A DNA stretch of 64,000 bases. It comes from Chromohalobacter sp. 11-W (lineage in GTDB: Bacteria > Pseudomonadota > Gammaproteobacteria > Pseudomonadales > Halomonadaceae). Both the position numbers and the translations under genes were made by a program. The notes below the pieces were generated by a model, which worked only from the letters and a program-made list of their open reading frames with translations, made no database searches and was not told the origin of the DNA. The stretch covers positions 62,001 through 126,000 of the forward strand of contig NZ_JARANZ010000009.1 of assembly GCF_029889905.1 (NCBI RefSeq), given 5' to 3'. This document shows positions 55,839-63,997 of the stretch, one piece after another; positions within the stretch are counted from its first letter, which is position 1; the number at the start of each line of letters is the position of its first letter.

Positions 55839-55904
55839 TAACAGGTATTAGACAGCGCGCTCGTTTTCCCACTTGAACGAGCAGCCGCGTTCAACAATCT
55901 TATC
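55839..55904. repeat. 66-bp direct repeat, left copy
   Basis: Repeated at 63933-63997 with few differences. It has an internal palindrome (GCTCGTT ... AACGAGC) and core-like ATTAGAC and GTTCAAC ends in an inverted order relative to attC. It stands just upstream of the start of the CxxC gene, in the same orientation and at the same distance as the other copy stands from its gene. Confidence 0.7.
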
Positions 55905-56308
55905 TATCCCACCCTTTCGCTCTTAAGTTGTTGATTTTAAAACATACTAAGAACAGTTCGGCGCGTTACGCAGAATTCGCGTGTCTGCTACCTTTGCCGG
56001 CTCTATCACCTTGGAACCAGCACGATCTCCTACCCCGCTGCCGTGTGAGCCACGCTACCGCCATGCAAAGCACTGAACGCTTCACCACCCGGTTCATCAG
56101 GTTGTATCGGCGACATCGAACAATACTTAACCTAGCGCGATTTAACGTCGATTAACATAGCGTTACACGAAAGGCGTAGACGCAGAAACGCCCACGCCGG
56201 TGTGAGCGGCGCAGGCGTAGGGTTCAGGCGTGCGGGTGGTTCAGGCGTGCGGGTGGTTCAGGAGGGGAAACTGAACAGGGCGGCTTTCTGGGCGGAGCAC
56301 TTCGCTTT
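55905..56308. other. Gene-free stretch with a 17-bp tandem repeat
   Basis: About 400 bases without a convincing gene. It contains the tandem repeat at 56221-56262 and lies behind the hxlR-type gene. Higher GC than the cassettes on its left. Confidence 0.35.
56221..56262 (+). repeat. 17-bp tandem repeat
   Basis: GGTTCAGGCGTGCGGGT occurs twice in tandem (56221-56237, 56238-56254) and continues into a partial third copy (GGTTCAGG). Confidence 0.8.
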
Positions 56309-56674
56309 CTACCGGCTGGTTTTCCGGCGGTCCATCGCCGCGGCAATGTCTTCTTCGTGCTCTTCGCCCCAGCCGCAAAGCGGCTCCATGGCCCGCACCA
56401 GACTTGCCCCGAAGGGCGTCAGCGAGTAGTCGACGCGCAGCGGGATCTCTCCATAGTCAGTTCGCTGGACGATGCCGTCGGACTCGAGCTCCTTCAACTG
56501 CTGGATCAACATTTTGTCGCTCACGCCCCGGACGCTTCGCTTGAGCTCGCCGTAACGCGTCGGCCCCTTGTCTAAAAAGAACAGAATCAACGGCTTCCAC
56601 TTCCCGGAGATCACGTGCAGCGTCGCATGCAGGCCGCAAATGAAACGTGGGTTTTCTGAGTTTTCTTTCGCCAT
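56309..56674 (-). CDS. HxlR-family transcriptional regulator
   Basis: 121 residues. A winged-helix HxlR/MarR-like regulator with the hallmark Cys and GKWKPLILFFL region (ICGLHATLHVISGKWKPLIL), followed by GPTRYGELKRSVRGVSDKML and LTPFGASLV. The Cys near residue 13 could serve as a redox or electrophile sensor, as in YodB. Divergent from the SDR gene at 56767, whose 92-bp shared control region it probably binds. Confidence 0.9.
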   Translation of the reverse strand: MAKENSENPRFICGLHATLHVISGKWKPLILFFLDKGPTRYGELKRSVRGVSDKMLIQQLKELESDGIVQRTDYGEIPLRVDYSLTPFGASLVRAMEPLCGWGEEHEEDIAAAMDRRKTSR

Positions 56675-56766
56675 AACGGGTACTTACCAAAAGGTGCATA
56701 CTTGAACATTTGTAAGCGGCTTATATATCGTTAAAGCGAATCGAGTCAATACACGGAGATCCAACC

Positions 56767-57501
56767 ATGAGTCGGCTACACGGTAAAATCGCAATGATCA
56801 CAGGCGGAGCCAGCGGCATCGGCTTGGCCTCGGCCCAACGCCTTATCGAAGAAGGCGCCTTTGTCTTCATTACCGGACGGCGCCAGGACGTCCTCAACAA
56901 CGCGGTTGAGGCACTGGGATCCAACGCCCGGGCCGTCCAGGCGGATGTAACGAAGCCGGAGGATCTCGATCACGTATTCGAAACGATCCAGAAAGAAAAA
57001 GGCCACCTGGACGTTCTGGTGGCCAACGCGGGCGTCGGCGAATTCGCCAGCCTGGGACAGATCACCGAGGCGCACTACGACTACATCTTCGACATCAACG
57101 TCAAAGGCACCCTCTTCACCGTCCAGAAGGCCCTGCCCCTGATGAAGAACGGCGGCTCCATCATCCTCACCGGTTCCACGGTGGGCAGCATGGGCACCCC
57201 CGCGATGAGCATCTACAGCGCCTCCAAGGCGGCCGTCCGAAATCTGGTGCGCAGTTGGGCCCATGATCTCAGGGGCACCGGCATTCGCGTGAACGTCATG
57301 TCTCCTGGCCCGACCAAAACAGACAAGCTGATGGAACTGCTCCCATCCGAAGCCCTGAGCGAGATGAACCGGACCGTACCGCTTGAGCGTCTGGGCGATC
57401 CCAAGGAAACCGCAGGCGCGGTGGCGTTCCTGGCGTCCGACGACAGCAGCTTCATGACGGGGAGCGAGGTGTTCGTTGACGGGGGCTACGCGCAGGTTTA
57501 G
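56767..57501 (+). CDS. Short-chain dehydrogenase/reductase
   Basis: 244 residues. Classical SDR: cofactor loop TGGASGIGLASAQRL, NAG motif VLVANAGVGEF, catalytic Ser in IILTGSTVG, Tyr/Lys in YSASKAAVRNL, and PGPTKT after it. The C-terminus ends GSEVFVDGGYAQV. Likely controlled by the divergent HxlR protein. High GC and plus-strand orientation set it apart from the minus-strand low-GC cassettes. Substrate unknown. Confidence 0.92.
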   Translation: MSRLHGKIAMITGGASGIGLASAQRLIEEGAFVFITGRRQDVLNNAVEALGSNARAVQADVTKPEDLDHVFETIQKEKGHLDVLVANAGVGEFASLGQITEAHYDYIFDINVKGTLFTVQKALPLMKNGGSIILTGSTVGSMGTPAMSIYSASKAAVRNLVRSWAHDLRGTGIRVNVMSPGPTKTDKLMELLPSEALSEMNRTVPLERLGDPKETAGAVAFLASDDSSFMTGSEVFVDGGYAQV

Positions 57502-57532
57502 GGGCTAGGCGAAGAACGGGAGGCATTGAAGC

Positions 57533-57628
57533 AAAAGGGGTCAGATAGATTTAAAACCGGTCAGCTTGGTAAAAACAAATCAACCTGCCGCATTTACATT
57601 GATCGACATAGAATCGATCTGCCCCTTT
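57533..57628. repeat. Imperfect inverted repeat (AAAGGGGTCAGAT-type)
   Basis: AAAAGGGGTCAGATAGATTT (57533-57552) faces AATCGATCTGCCCCTTT (57612-57628); the second reads AAAGGGGCAGATCGATT on the other strand. About 60 bases lie between. This resembles short mobile-repeat or REP-like ends; no transposase is adjacent. Confidence 0.55.
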
Positions 57629-57646
57629 AATTTGGGCTTTCCTTAC

Positions 57647-57733
57647 ACATAACGCCTTGCATATACAGCGACCCGTCAGGGGCGTCCGGTGGAGGCCCGT
57701 CGGGCCGGAAAAAATTTAATGCATTTGTCGGGC
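57647..57733 (-). repeat. attC-like site 6
   Basis: Shares the arrangement and long blocks (GGCGTCCGGT, GAGGCCC, TCGGGCCGGAA) with the site at 55155-55241. It ends seven bases before the VOC gene's stop codon, where a cassette's attC should stand. Confidence 0.62.
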
Positions 57734-57739
57734 GCGCGC

Positions 57740-58129
57740 TCATGGAAACGAGAACAGGTTGACAAGTAGCCCGTTCGGGTCCGCTACCATAAACCGCCTC
57801 ATCCCGAATTCCTCATCGCATAGGTCGTGTGACAATTCGAAACCACGGGCCTTCACTGCAGCGTATGTCGCCTCAACATCTTCGACCTGCACCGATATGA
57901 TGACGCCCTGTGCAGGGTATTGGAAAGGCCGAGGGGTAAACTCATGGTCGAGGCGCATGATACCGATTTGCAGTTCCGGCTTTTCGGGCGACGCCATCTG
58001 GATGTACCAGCCCTGATGCTCGAATCCAACGACAAAACCCAGCAACTCTTTGTAAAAGTCGCGGGTCTCTTCCATCTTGTCAGTACAAATGTTTGGTAGC
58101 AGCCTCGTAACGGCGGTGCCTTCAGTCAT
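57740..58129 (-). CDS. VOC (glyoxalase/bleomycin-resistance fold) protein
   Basis: 129 residues with the paired beta-alpha-beta modules of the VOC fold. VTRLLPNICTDKMEETRDFY opens the first and VQVEDVEATYAAVKARGFEL the second; the C-terminus MVADPNGLLVNLFSF is typical. Members include glyoxalases and antibiotic-binding proteins; the chemistry here is unknown. Confidence 0.85.
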   Translation of the reverse strand: MTEGTAVTRLLPNICTDKMEETRDFYKELLGFVVGFEHQGWYIQMASPEKPELQIGIMRLDHEFTPRPFQYPAQGVIISVQVEDVEATYAAVKARGFELSHDLCDEEFGMRRFMVADPNGLLVNLFSFP

Positions 58130-58360
58130 AGTTTACCCGCTTGGTTTGATTAGTTCTCGATGCTCAACGCAAAACTTTGTGGCAATTTTGGAACGCAGCG
58201 GAGAAACTGCCCGACAGAAGCATTGTAATACGTAAATTTAACCAGCCTTAAACTGTCCCCATTCGACCAGAAACTGATATTAACTTAACCCCCTTAACAT
58301 AACAATTCTAATATTCAATTAAATATTGACTCGATATTAAATCCGAACTCTACAGCATTT

Positions 58361-60283
58361 TTATAACTCAAAAATCTCTTCATCTCGCGCAAACTTCCTT
58401 TCAATAAGATTTTCTCTAACCTTACTCACATCAGACGTGTAAATCACATGAAGTAAACTATTCTTTGCCCGAGTTGATGTAACATAGAACAATCTCCGAG
58501 TGCGATCCAAACCGGTTTCTTCACCAGCATCCTGTTTTTTTTGGCTTGCTTGAGAAAGCTTCTTTGCACCAAAATACTGTTCGTAGGAAAATAAGAACCC
58601 GCCAGCTTCATCGTCATCCATCACGACCATTACACGCTCGAATTCGTTACCCTTGACGCCTTGGTGGGTTCGAAATATTGAGTTCTCATCAATGTAGTCC
58701 TTATAGTTCTGAATCTGGAAGAAGTCGCTCTCCAAGGCGTCAGCCCAAGCAGCAATCTCGCTGTCATCCCGCTCTTCAGGTTCGAGGCCAACCTCTGATC
58801 TTGCCTTTTGGTCTGACTTTGACTCAGTATCAGTTTCTTTCAAATTCGCCACAAACGACTGCAGCTTTTCTGGAATTCTCAGTAGTTTGTGCTCAGCAAG
58901 TACCTCTAGAACTTCGCGAAAGCTAACCTTATCATTTGAAACCACGTCTCTAAATGCATGTTCCGCAGCTCGGGCATTAGCGAGCGGGTCATCCTTGTCT
59001 GCGTCAAGTACACTGGCTTCCAGCAGTGGAGACTTGCCTTCTCTCAAGATATACATCAACTCTGCTCGTCTTTGCTTCCGGCTCGCCTTAGCCAAAGGAA
59101 AAACAATGCTAGAGAAAAAATTCAGTTCGGTATTTTCACCTTCAGCAATCCGCTCTTTAATTTTTTCTGATCTTGATAGATTGTCCCAAAGATCATCAAA
59201 ACCAAGCCGACGCCCAGCCATTTTATGTTCCAAAAGCAAGATAGCGGTTTCTTTAGATTTAGTATCTTTCCAGCCCGCGTCACCCGTAACTCCCGCCATG
59301 ATCTCACGTATATTCTCTTCGACTTGGTCTTTGTCTGGAACACCGTGCGGCAGTAAGAAATATCGAACGTAACCTTCCGCAGCCCCATCTCGGGCAAACT
59401 GGTTACGCTTATCATCCTCACTACGAATTTGATTAGCCAAACCAACGATGCGCCGCGCTGAGCGATGGTTCATCTTCTTGCCGAAAGTAGTCCAACCGCT
59501 TGGCTTAGTCTTACCCAACGCAGGCTCACCCCCGCCAAAGATACGCTGCATCGTATCTCCAAATAGACCGATAACTACTTTATCCGATTTGCCTGTATTC
59601 AGCTCAAAGAATGCGTTAACTACGTCTTTATTTGTATCCTGGCTTTCATCGATAAACATGAAAGGAAATTTGCTTACTATAACTTCCGCCATCATCGGCT
59701 TAGTGATCAATAAGCTTGAAAAAATCTTAATAACATCTGCATGCGACAATGCATTCTGTGAAGAGTTTACGCCGTTTGGATCGTAAATGAATGAGCGAGG
59801 TTGCGCCAACCATTCAATCTTCTTATTCAGACGGATAATATCTCTTTTTCGAGCATCGGAAGCCTTGCCTTCGCGGCCTTTCCTTTCTTTTTCCGCGAGA
59901 TCTTCCAAATCAGCTGGAATTTTTTCCAAGTACCACTTACGTATGTCCTCATTAAAACCAGCAATAGCTGACCAACAAAAACTATGAATCGTGGAAACCG
60001 AGAATACCGGACTTTTCTCAACCCGGTCTGCGATTTCATCGGCTGCATTGTTAGTAAAGGTTACAACGGCAATTTGCTTTCCTTGTCGAACAAAGCTATC
60101 AGAATGCTTTTCTTTTAGAAATTCAAGAGCCTCCTTAAGGGAGAAGGTTTTGCCTGACCCCGCCCCCGCGAAGGTAATAAAGCTTTTTTCCGATCCTATG
60201 CGAAGGCACTCTTGGATACCTGCGTCAACAGTACTGTCATAATCGATAGGTTTAGTTTCCGCCAGGTAAAAATCTTCTGACAT
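58361..60283 (-). CDS. UvrD-type helicase, Gabija GajB-like
   Basis: 640 residues. Motif I FAGAGSGKTFSLKEALEFL near residue 40; motif II FMFIDESQDTNKDVVNAFF; motif VI region RRLFYVTSTRAKNSL near the C-terminus. Superfamily 1 3'-5' helicase domains, longer than the original GajB. It starts nine nt after the stop of the OLD-family nuclease and behind AGGGGAACATT. Together they match Gabija, in which the nuclease and helicase stop phage. Low GC compared with the backbone. Confidence 0.87.
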   Translation of the reverse strand: MSEDFYLAETKPIDYDSTVDAGIQECLRIGSEKSFITFAGAGSGKTFSLKEALEFLKEKHSDSFVRQGKQIAVVTFTNNAADEIADRVEKSPVFSVSTIHSFCWSAIAGFNEDIRKWYLEKIPADLEDLAEKERKGREGKASDARKRDIIRLNKKIEWLAQPRSFIYDPNGVNSSQNALSHADVIKIFSSLLITKPMMAEVIVSKFPFMFIDESQDTNKDVVNAFFELNTGKSDKVVIGLFGDTMQRIFGGGEPALGKTKPSGWTTFGKKMNHRSARRIVGLANQIRSEDDKRNQFARDGAAEGYVRYFLLPHGVPDKDQVEENIREIMAGVTGDAGWKDTKSKETAILLLEHKMAGRRLGFDDLWDNLSRSEKIKERIAEGENTELNFFSSIVFPLAKASRKQRRAELMYILREGKSPLLEASVLDADKDDPLANARAAEHAFRDVVSNDKVSFREVLEVLAEHKLLRIPEKLQSFVANLKETDTESKSDQKARSEVGLEPEERDDSEIAAWADALESDFFQIQNYKDYIDENSIFRTHQGVKGNEFERVMVVMDDDEAGGFLFSYEQYFGAKKLSQASQKKQDAGEETGLDRTRRLFYVTSTRAKNSLLHVIYTSDVSKVRENLIERKFARDEEIFEL

Positions 60284-60292
60284 AATGTTCCC

Positions 60293-62473
60293 CTACGCTT
60301 TTGGTGAAAGTTGGGCTTCCAACCAGCTAAGCCCATCGATCATATATCCGGGGGGGTTGAAGCTATTCGCCTCGTTATCCGCGAGATGGAAGAGGCAATT
60401 GAAGGCAAAGTCTCCCTTATTTAGGCCTTGCAGATATTCATAAAGTGACTCAGATAATGATTTAGTGCCGTTTTCAAATTCCGTTTTCGCGTCTTTTATC
60501 CTCGTTTTTTTATGAAAAAAATCATCCTCAAAATTCGCTAAAATCAATGCATCTTCAAAAGTTCTAGATAAAACCTCCTCCCCAAAAACCTGTGTTGGCT
60601 TTTGATAAGCAATGTGAAGTGGTGCACCGTTGCTTGTTGTTTCAAGCTCCTCTTTTGTTAAGGCCACCAAGTCATCTAACGCTTCTTTCTTTGGGTGCCA
60701 TTTCTTCAAAGTATCATTGTTTGTCCTCTGACCATCATTCTTTTTCGGGAAACACGATTTCTCCGTGTTATCAACTGAGTCAAGGTCTGTCAGCACTAGA
60801 GTTGCCACCCCAAGCTTCTCAACTAAATCTCTGTACTTATGCGTGTGTGCACCGTTCACCTCAAGTATAGAGATGTACCGACTCGACAAATTCGGGAAGC
60901 TCTTAGAAATAAACTCAGGCACGAGAAGACTCTCGGCTTGGCCTTCAACAAAAATTACGCCATCGGCGAAGAAAATGTCGCAATGAGTAAGCTTCAAATG
61001 TTTTCTAACAAATAGAAGCTCCTCTTTCGGCTTTGAAAAAAGCTCTGACATGTTTGCAATTGATGTATGGTCCATTTCAATGGACGTATTCGCACTATTG
61101 CGCCGGAAATAACGTAAGTCTTTGAAGTCAATATCGTTGATAATATGACTTGAGTGAGTGCTAATCACGAGCTGAGTCTGGTATTCAGACTTATCTTTTC
61201 TGGTTTCCTTATCGCGTAAATCGGCATGGTTTCGCAATGTATCATAAGCTTTCGATACAAATACGCGCTGGACTTGCGCGTGAAGGTTAACTTCCGGTTC
61301 TTCGAGCAATACAATATGAATTGGCTCAATCTGCTCTTCGACATTACCTTCTAAAGAAGCCGATTTACCAACGCGCATCCATTTATCGCGGAATTCAAGG
61401 AGTCTGAAGGTCAGATATATTAAATTCTGGTAGCCCAACCCCAAGTAGCTTTCAGGAAGAAATTCCTCTTCCATTTTATCAAAACGATATCGAACAGATG
61501 AAGATTTTTGCAGCGCATCTGTGCCGCTAATTTTCGCAGAAATTTCAACAATTGGGTTTCCCCCGATACCAGGGTAGCCCATACTTTTTAGCTCTTCGAA
61601 AGGTGCTTCAAACTGAGTATTCAACCTATCGGTGAAGTCCTTTTCTAACTTTTGTTGTTGCCCTAAAACATTAAGGTCGCCGGCCTCAGGGAAATCTTCT
61701 GGGTTCAATATACGTTCATAATACTCACGAAGTAACTTATTGAGTCGCTGTTTTTCCGAATATGGCCCTTTTTGGTCTGTGTGATCTTCAGCTCCTAGAC
61801 CGCGTTGCTCGGATATAACGTCTACACGAATTAATTTTTTCAATGATTCGGGTTTGAGAGGCTGAAGAATTTCTTTAGCAGTAGTCTTCGCTTCTTCAGT
61901 AGGCCCTGTCTCTTTGCTCAAAATATAGTGCTTTTGTTTAATAAACTTACTAAAATTCCGACCCTTCTCCAAAAAATCGCATAAGTCTTTAGGCCACAGA
62001 CTTACATCCCCTGTGTGTTTGGAAACTACACCTCTCGTATCAACGAACTCACGACATAGTTGGGATATATCGACCGCCTCGTAAGTTATGCGAACGAATA
62101 GAGCGCCACCGCGCCATTCCAAATCTGGGAGAATGTCACGAACTTTATATGCCTCACTAGCTTCCGCTGTGATCTCGACGTCTAAACTCGGCAATAAACT
62201 AACCAGTACATCCGATATTTCCTCCATTTTCTCACTAGCAGGAAATTCCTGCTCTACTTGCTCGCCCAGTCTGTTGATTTCCTTCCAATTCCGCTTCGAC
62301 ATATCTCGAATTCTTAAGTTGTCTGGACTTTTCAAGAAGGTGTGTAGCGCTCCAATACAGGACGTTTTTCCACTATTATTAGCGCCGACAAGCACAGTTG
62401 TTTTGTCATCAAGAACCAAAGTTACATCGGCCAGCCGTCTGTAATTTTTCAAAGCGAAGGAGGAAATTTTCAT
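60293..62473 (-). CDS. OLD-family ATPase-TOPRIM nuclease, Gabija GajA-like
   Basis: 726 residues. An SMC-like ABC ATPase (Walker A VLVGANNSGKTSCIGAL near residue 28, Walker B HIVLLEEPEVNLHAQVQRVF, His-loop VISTHSSHII) is followed by a TOPRIM nuclease domain (GVIFVEGQAESLLVPEF with the Glu, and LVLTDLDSVD with the D-x-D). With a UvrD-type helicase as its immediate partner this is the class 2 OLD arrangement used by Gabija. It is longer than the founding GajA, with extra sequence in the ATPase insert (about 90-330). The start codon lies in a low-GC stretch. Confidence 0.87.
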   Translation of the reverse strand: MKISSFALKNYRRLADVTLVLDDKTTVLVGANNSGKTSCIGALHTFLKSPDNLRIRDMSKRNWKEINRLGEQVEQEFPASEKMEEISDVLVSLLPSLDVEITAEASEAYKVRDILPDLEWRGGALFVRITYEAVDISQLCREFVDTRGVVSKHTGDVSLWPKDLCDFLEKGRNFSKFIKQKHYILSKETGPTEEAKTTAKEILQPLKPESLKKLIRVDVISEQRGLGAEDHTDQKGPYSEKQRLNKLLREYYERILNPEDFPEAGDLNVLGQQQKLEKDFTDRLNTQFEAPFEELKSMGYPGIGGNPIVEISAKISGTDALQKSSSVRYRFDKMEEEFLPESYLGLGYQNLIYLTFRLLEFRDKWMRVGKSASLEGNVEEQIEPIHIVLLEEPEVNLHAQVQRVFVSKAYDTLRNHADLRDKETRKDKSEYQTQLVISTHSSHIINDIDFKDLRYFRRNSANTSIEMDHTSIANMSELFSKPKEELLFVRKHLKLTHCDIFFADGVIFVEGQAESLLVPEFISKSFPNLSSRYISILEVNGAHTHKYRDLVEKLGVATLVLTDLDSVDNTEKSCFPKKNDGQRTNNDTLKKWHPKKEALDDLVALTKEELETTSNGAPLHIAYQKPTQVFGEEVLSRTFEDALILANFEDDFFHKKTRIKDAKTEFENGTKSLSESLYEYLQGLNKGDFAFNCLFHLADNEANSFNPPGYMIDGLSWLEAQLSPKA

Positions 62474-62590
62474 TGATCAAAACCTTAAAAACTGTGGGTC
62501 AAAAAAACAGGGGGTCGCATTTAATATTAATTTTCGCTACTTTTCTGCCAATGCCCGCTTAGAGTCGAAAACCACCTCTCGTTCGATGCC

Positions 62591-62648
62591 GTATGACGCG
62601 AAGCGAAGCGGCGGCCCGCCAGGGACGTCCGCTTTAAGCGAATTATTA
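62591..62648 (-). repeat. attC-like site 7
   Basis: Minus strand: AATAATTCGCTTAAAGCGGA, then GC-rich arms (GGCGGGCCGCC type), ending GCGTCATAC. It overlaps the stop codon of the 4TM-nucleotidyltransferase gene by three bases, in the position of a cassette attC. Confidence 0.55.
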
Positions 62649-63914
62649 TTCCTTAGTCTCTTTAAATGCGGTTAGTTTTTTTAGCCTCTCTGAGTTCCCT
62701 AACTTTCTATAGATGGATATTTCATATTCAAGCGTAGTCAAAGGAAGCGTATGCCCATTAACAAAAAAATCTTCAATCTCACATTTCCACTCATTATTAT
62801 CCTCCCAACAACCTTTTATTAAATTGACAGGATCAGCCATTATTTCAATTTGGATTGATCGATAATCAAGCACACAAAAATAGGACTTAATCGTACCACA
62901 TTCGCTAAAACTATATTCTCTCGCGGTACATTCTTTGAGAAGCTCTGAAATTAGCTCACCACCTCTTTCTGTTGTAATTATGTCAACATCATTCAATTCG
63001 GCAACGATTCCTCGTATGTAATGGTTTGCTCCCCCCGTAATAGCCCACGGCTCATCAACATCATATAGCTTATCGCAAAGCTCAGAAATAATTTGTATTT
63101 GCTTAGATCTCCACCCTTCTTTTAGATAGTCTTTATTCTTCTCCCAAACCCCATTTGGAATATTTGGAGTAAGTGCTTTTGCTTCGCTATATCTAGTGAA
63201 AGCTTCTAACAAAACACTTTCTTTTGCTGCTGGCGCTTGAGAAAGATAGCTGTCAATATTTTTCATATCTTCTGTAGTGGCTCTGTATCGCAATGTTGAG
63301 GTTAAGAATTCATAAAGCAACCCCAATGAAAGAAGACTGTAGACTAACCGAATTGGCAATAAATCTGAGTTGACCTTCACATATGGAATGAATAGAAGTA
63401 TGGAGATCAAAATAAATGCAGAACAGGCGCCTAAAATGGCAAGATTTCGTCGATAGGACTTATCAAACAGATGATAATTGAAGTAAGCATTTTCATGTAT
63501 CAACCTGCGCAATTTTGCAGCATGCAATACTGTCTTATTTTTGGGGATTTCAGCGTTTCTTGAATGCTTTTCCTTTTTTCCTTCGACCTTTCTCCTAACG
63601 TAATTACTGGTTTTTTGCTTTTGGTTCTCTATCATCGCAACATCCATGGTTTTGACAGAAAGATCCGACAGCATAAGTTGCTTTTGAAAGCTATTACCTA
63701 AATTGTATAGAGCCGTTATTTTTTGCGCTAGACCCCACAAAGAAAATTGAATTACGAATATCCCAAGAGCAAGAAAGTAGAGATACCTTTCGCCTGCGTA
63801 GACTGACAGAGAAATAAGGAATAGAATTCCGAATAAAAAGCAAACCCTTAATCTAGAGTAACGTTCAGCCTCATCAAATATTGATTGATAATAATATTCC
63901 AAGTCTTGTTTCAC
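62646..63914 (-). CDS. Four-TM protein fused to a nucleotidyltransferase domain
   Basis: 422 residues from a GTG start behind GGGAGAACCC. TM1 and TM2 lie near 23-40 and 45-63; a charged cytoplasmic stretch follows (Lys/Arg-rich near 100-125); TM3 and TM4 lie near 157-178 and 187-206. Residues about 225-270 (KESVLLEAFTRYSEAKALTP) look like the tail of an S-4TM-type effector. Residues about 285-420 form a nucleotidyltransferase: TGGANHYIRG, the D-x-D of NDVDIIT (Asp309, Asp311) and a third acidic Glu357 in IQIEIM. This resembles MNT/AbiEii-type enzymes, not the G-S motif of CD-NTases. I know of no named family with this fusion. Low GC. Confidence 0.65.
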   Translation of the reverse strand: MKQDLEYYYQSIFDEAERYSRLRVCFLFGILFLISLSVYAGERYLYFLALGIFVIQFSLWGLAQKITALYNLGNSFQKQLMLSDLSVKTMDVAMIENQKQKTSNYVRRKVEGKKEKHSRNAEIPKNKTVLHAAKLRRLIHENAYFNYHLFDKSYRRNLAILGACSAFILISILLFIPYVKVNSDLLPIRLVYSLLSLGLLYEFLTSTLRYRATTEDMKNIDSYLSQAPAAKESVLLEAFTRYSEAKALTPNIPNGVWEKNKDYLKEGWRSKQIQIISELCDKLYDVDEPWAITGGANHYIRGIVAELNDVDIITTERGGELISELLKECTAREYSFSECGTIKSYFCVLDYRSIQIEIMADPVNLIKGCWEDNNEWKCEIEDFFVNGHTLPLTTLEYEISIYRKLGNSERLKKLTAFKETKE

Positions 63915-63932
63915 GGGTTCTCCCTTCTTGCG

Positions 63933-63997
63933 TAACAGGTATTAGACGGCGCGCTCGTTTTCCACTTGAATGAGCAGGCGCATTCAACAATCTTATC
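63933..63997. repeat. 66-bp direct repeat, right copy
   Basis: Matches 55839-55904 with a few substitutions and one base fewer. It begins 18 nt upstream of the GTG of the 4TM-nucleotidyltransferase gene; the left copy begins 16-17 nt upstream of the CxxC gene. Confidence 0.7.

Noticed and set aside
55839-55904. Counting the 66-bp repeat as an attC site
   Set aside because: The core-like ends occur in the reverse order (ATTAGAC first, GTTCAAC last on the plus strand), inside-out relative to attC.
62646-63914. Calling the 4TM-nucleotidyltransferase protein a CBASS cyclase
   Set aside because: The motif is T-G-G, not the G-S of CD-NTases, and no Cap2/Cap3 or separate effector is adjacent.
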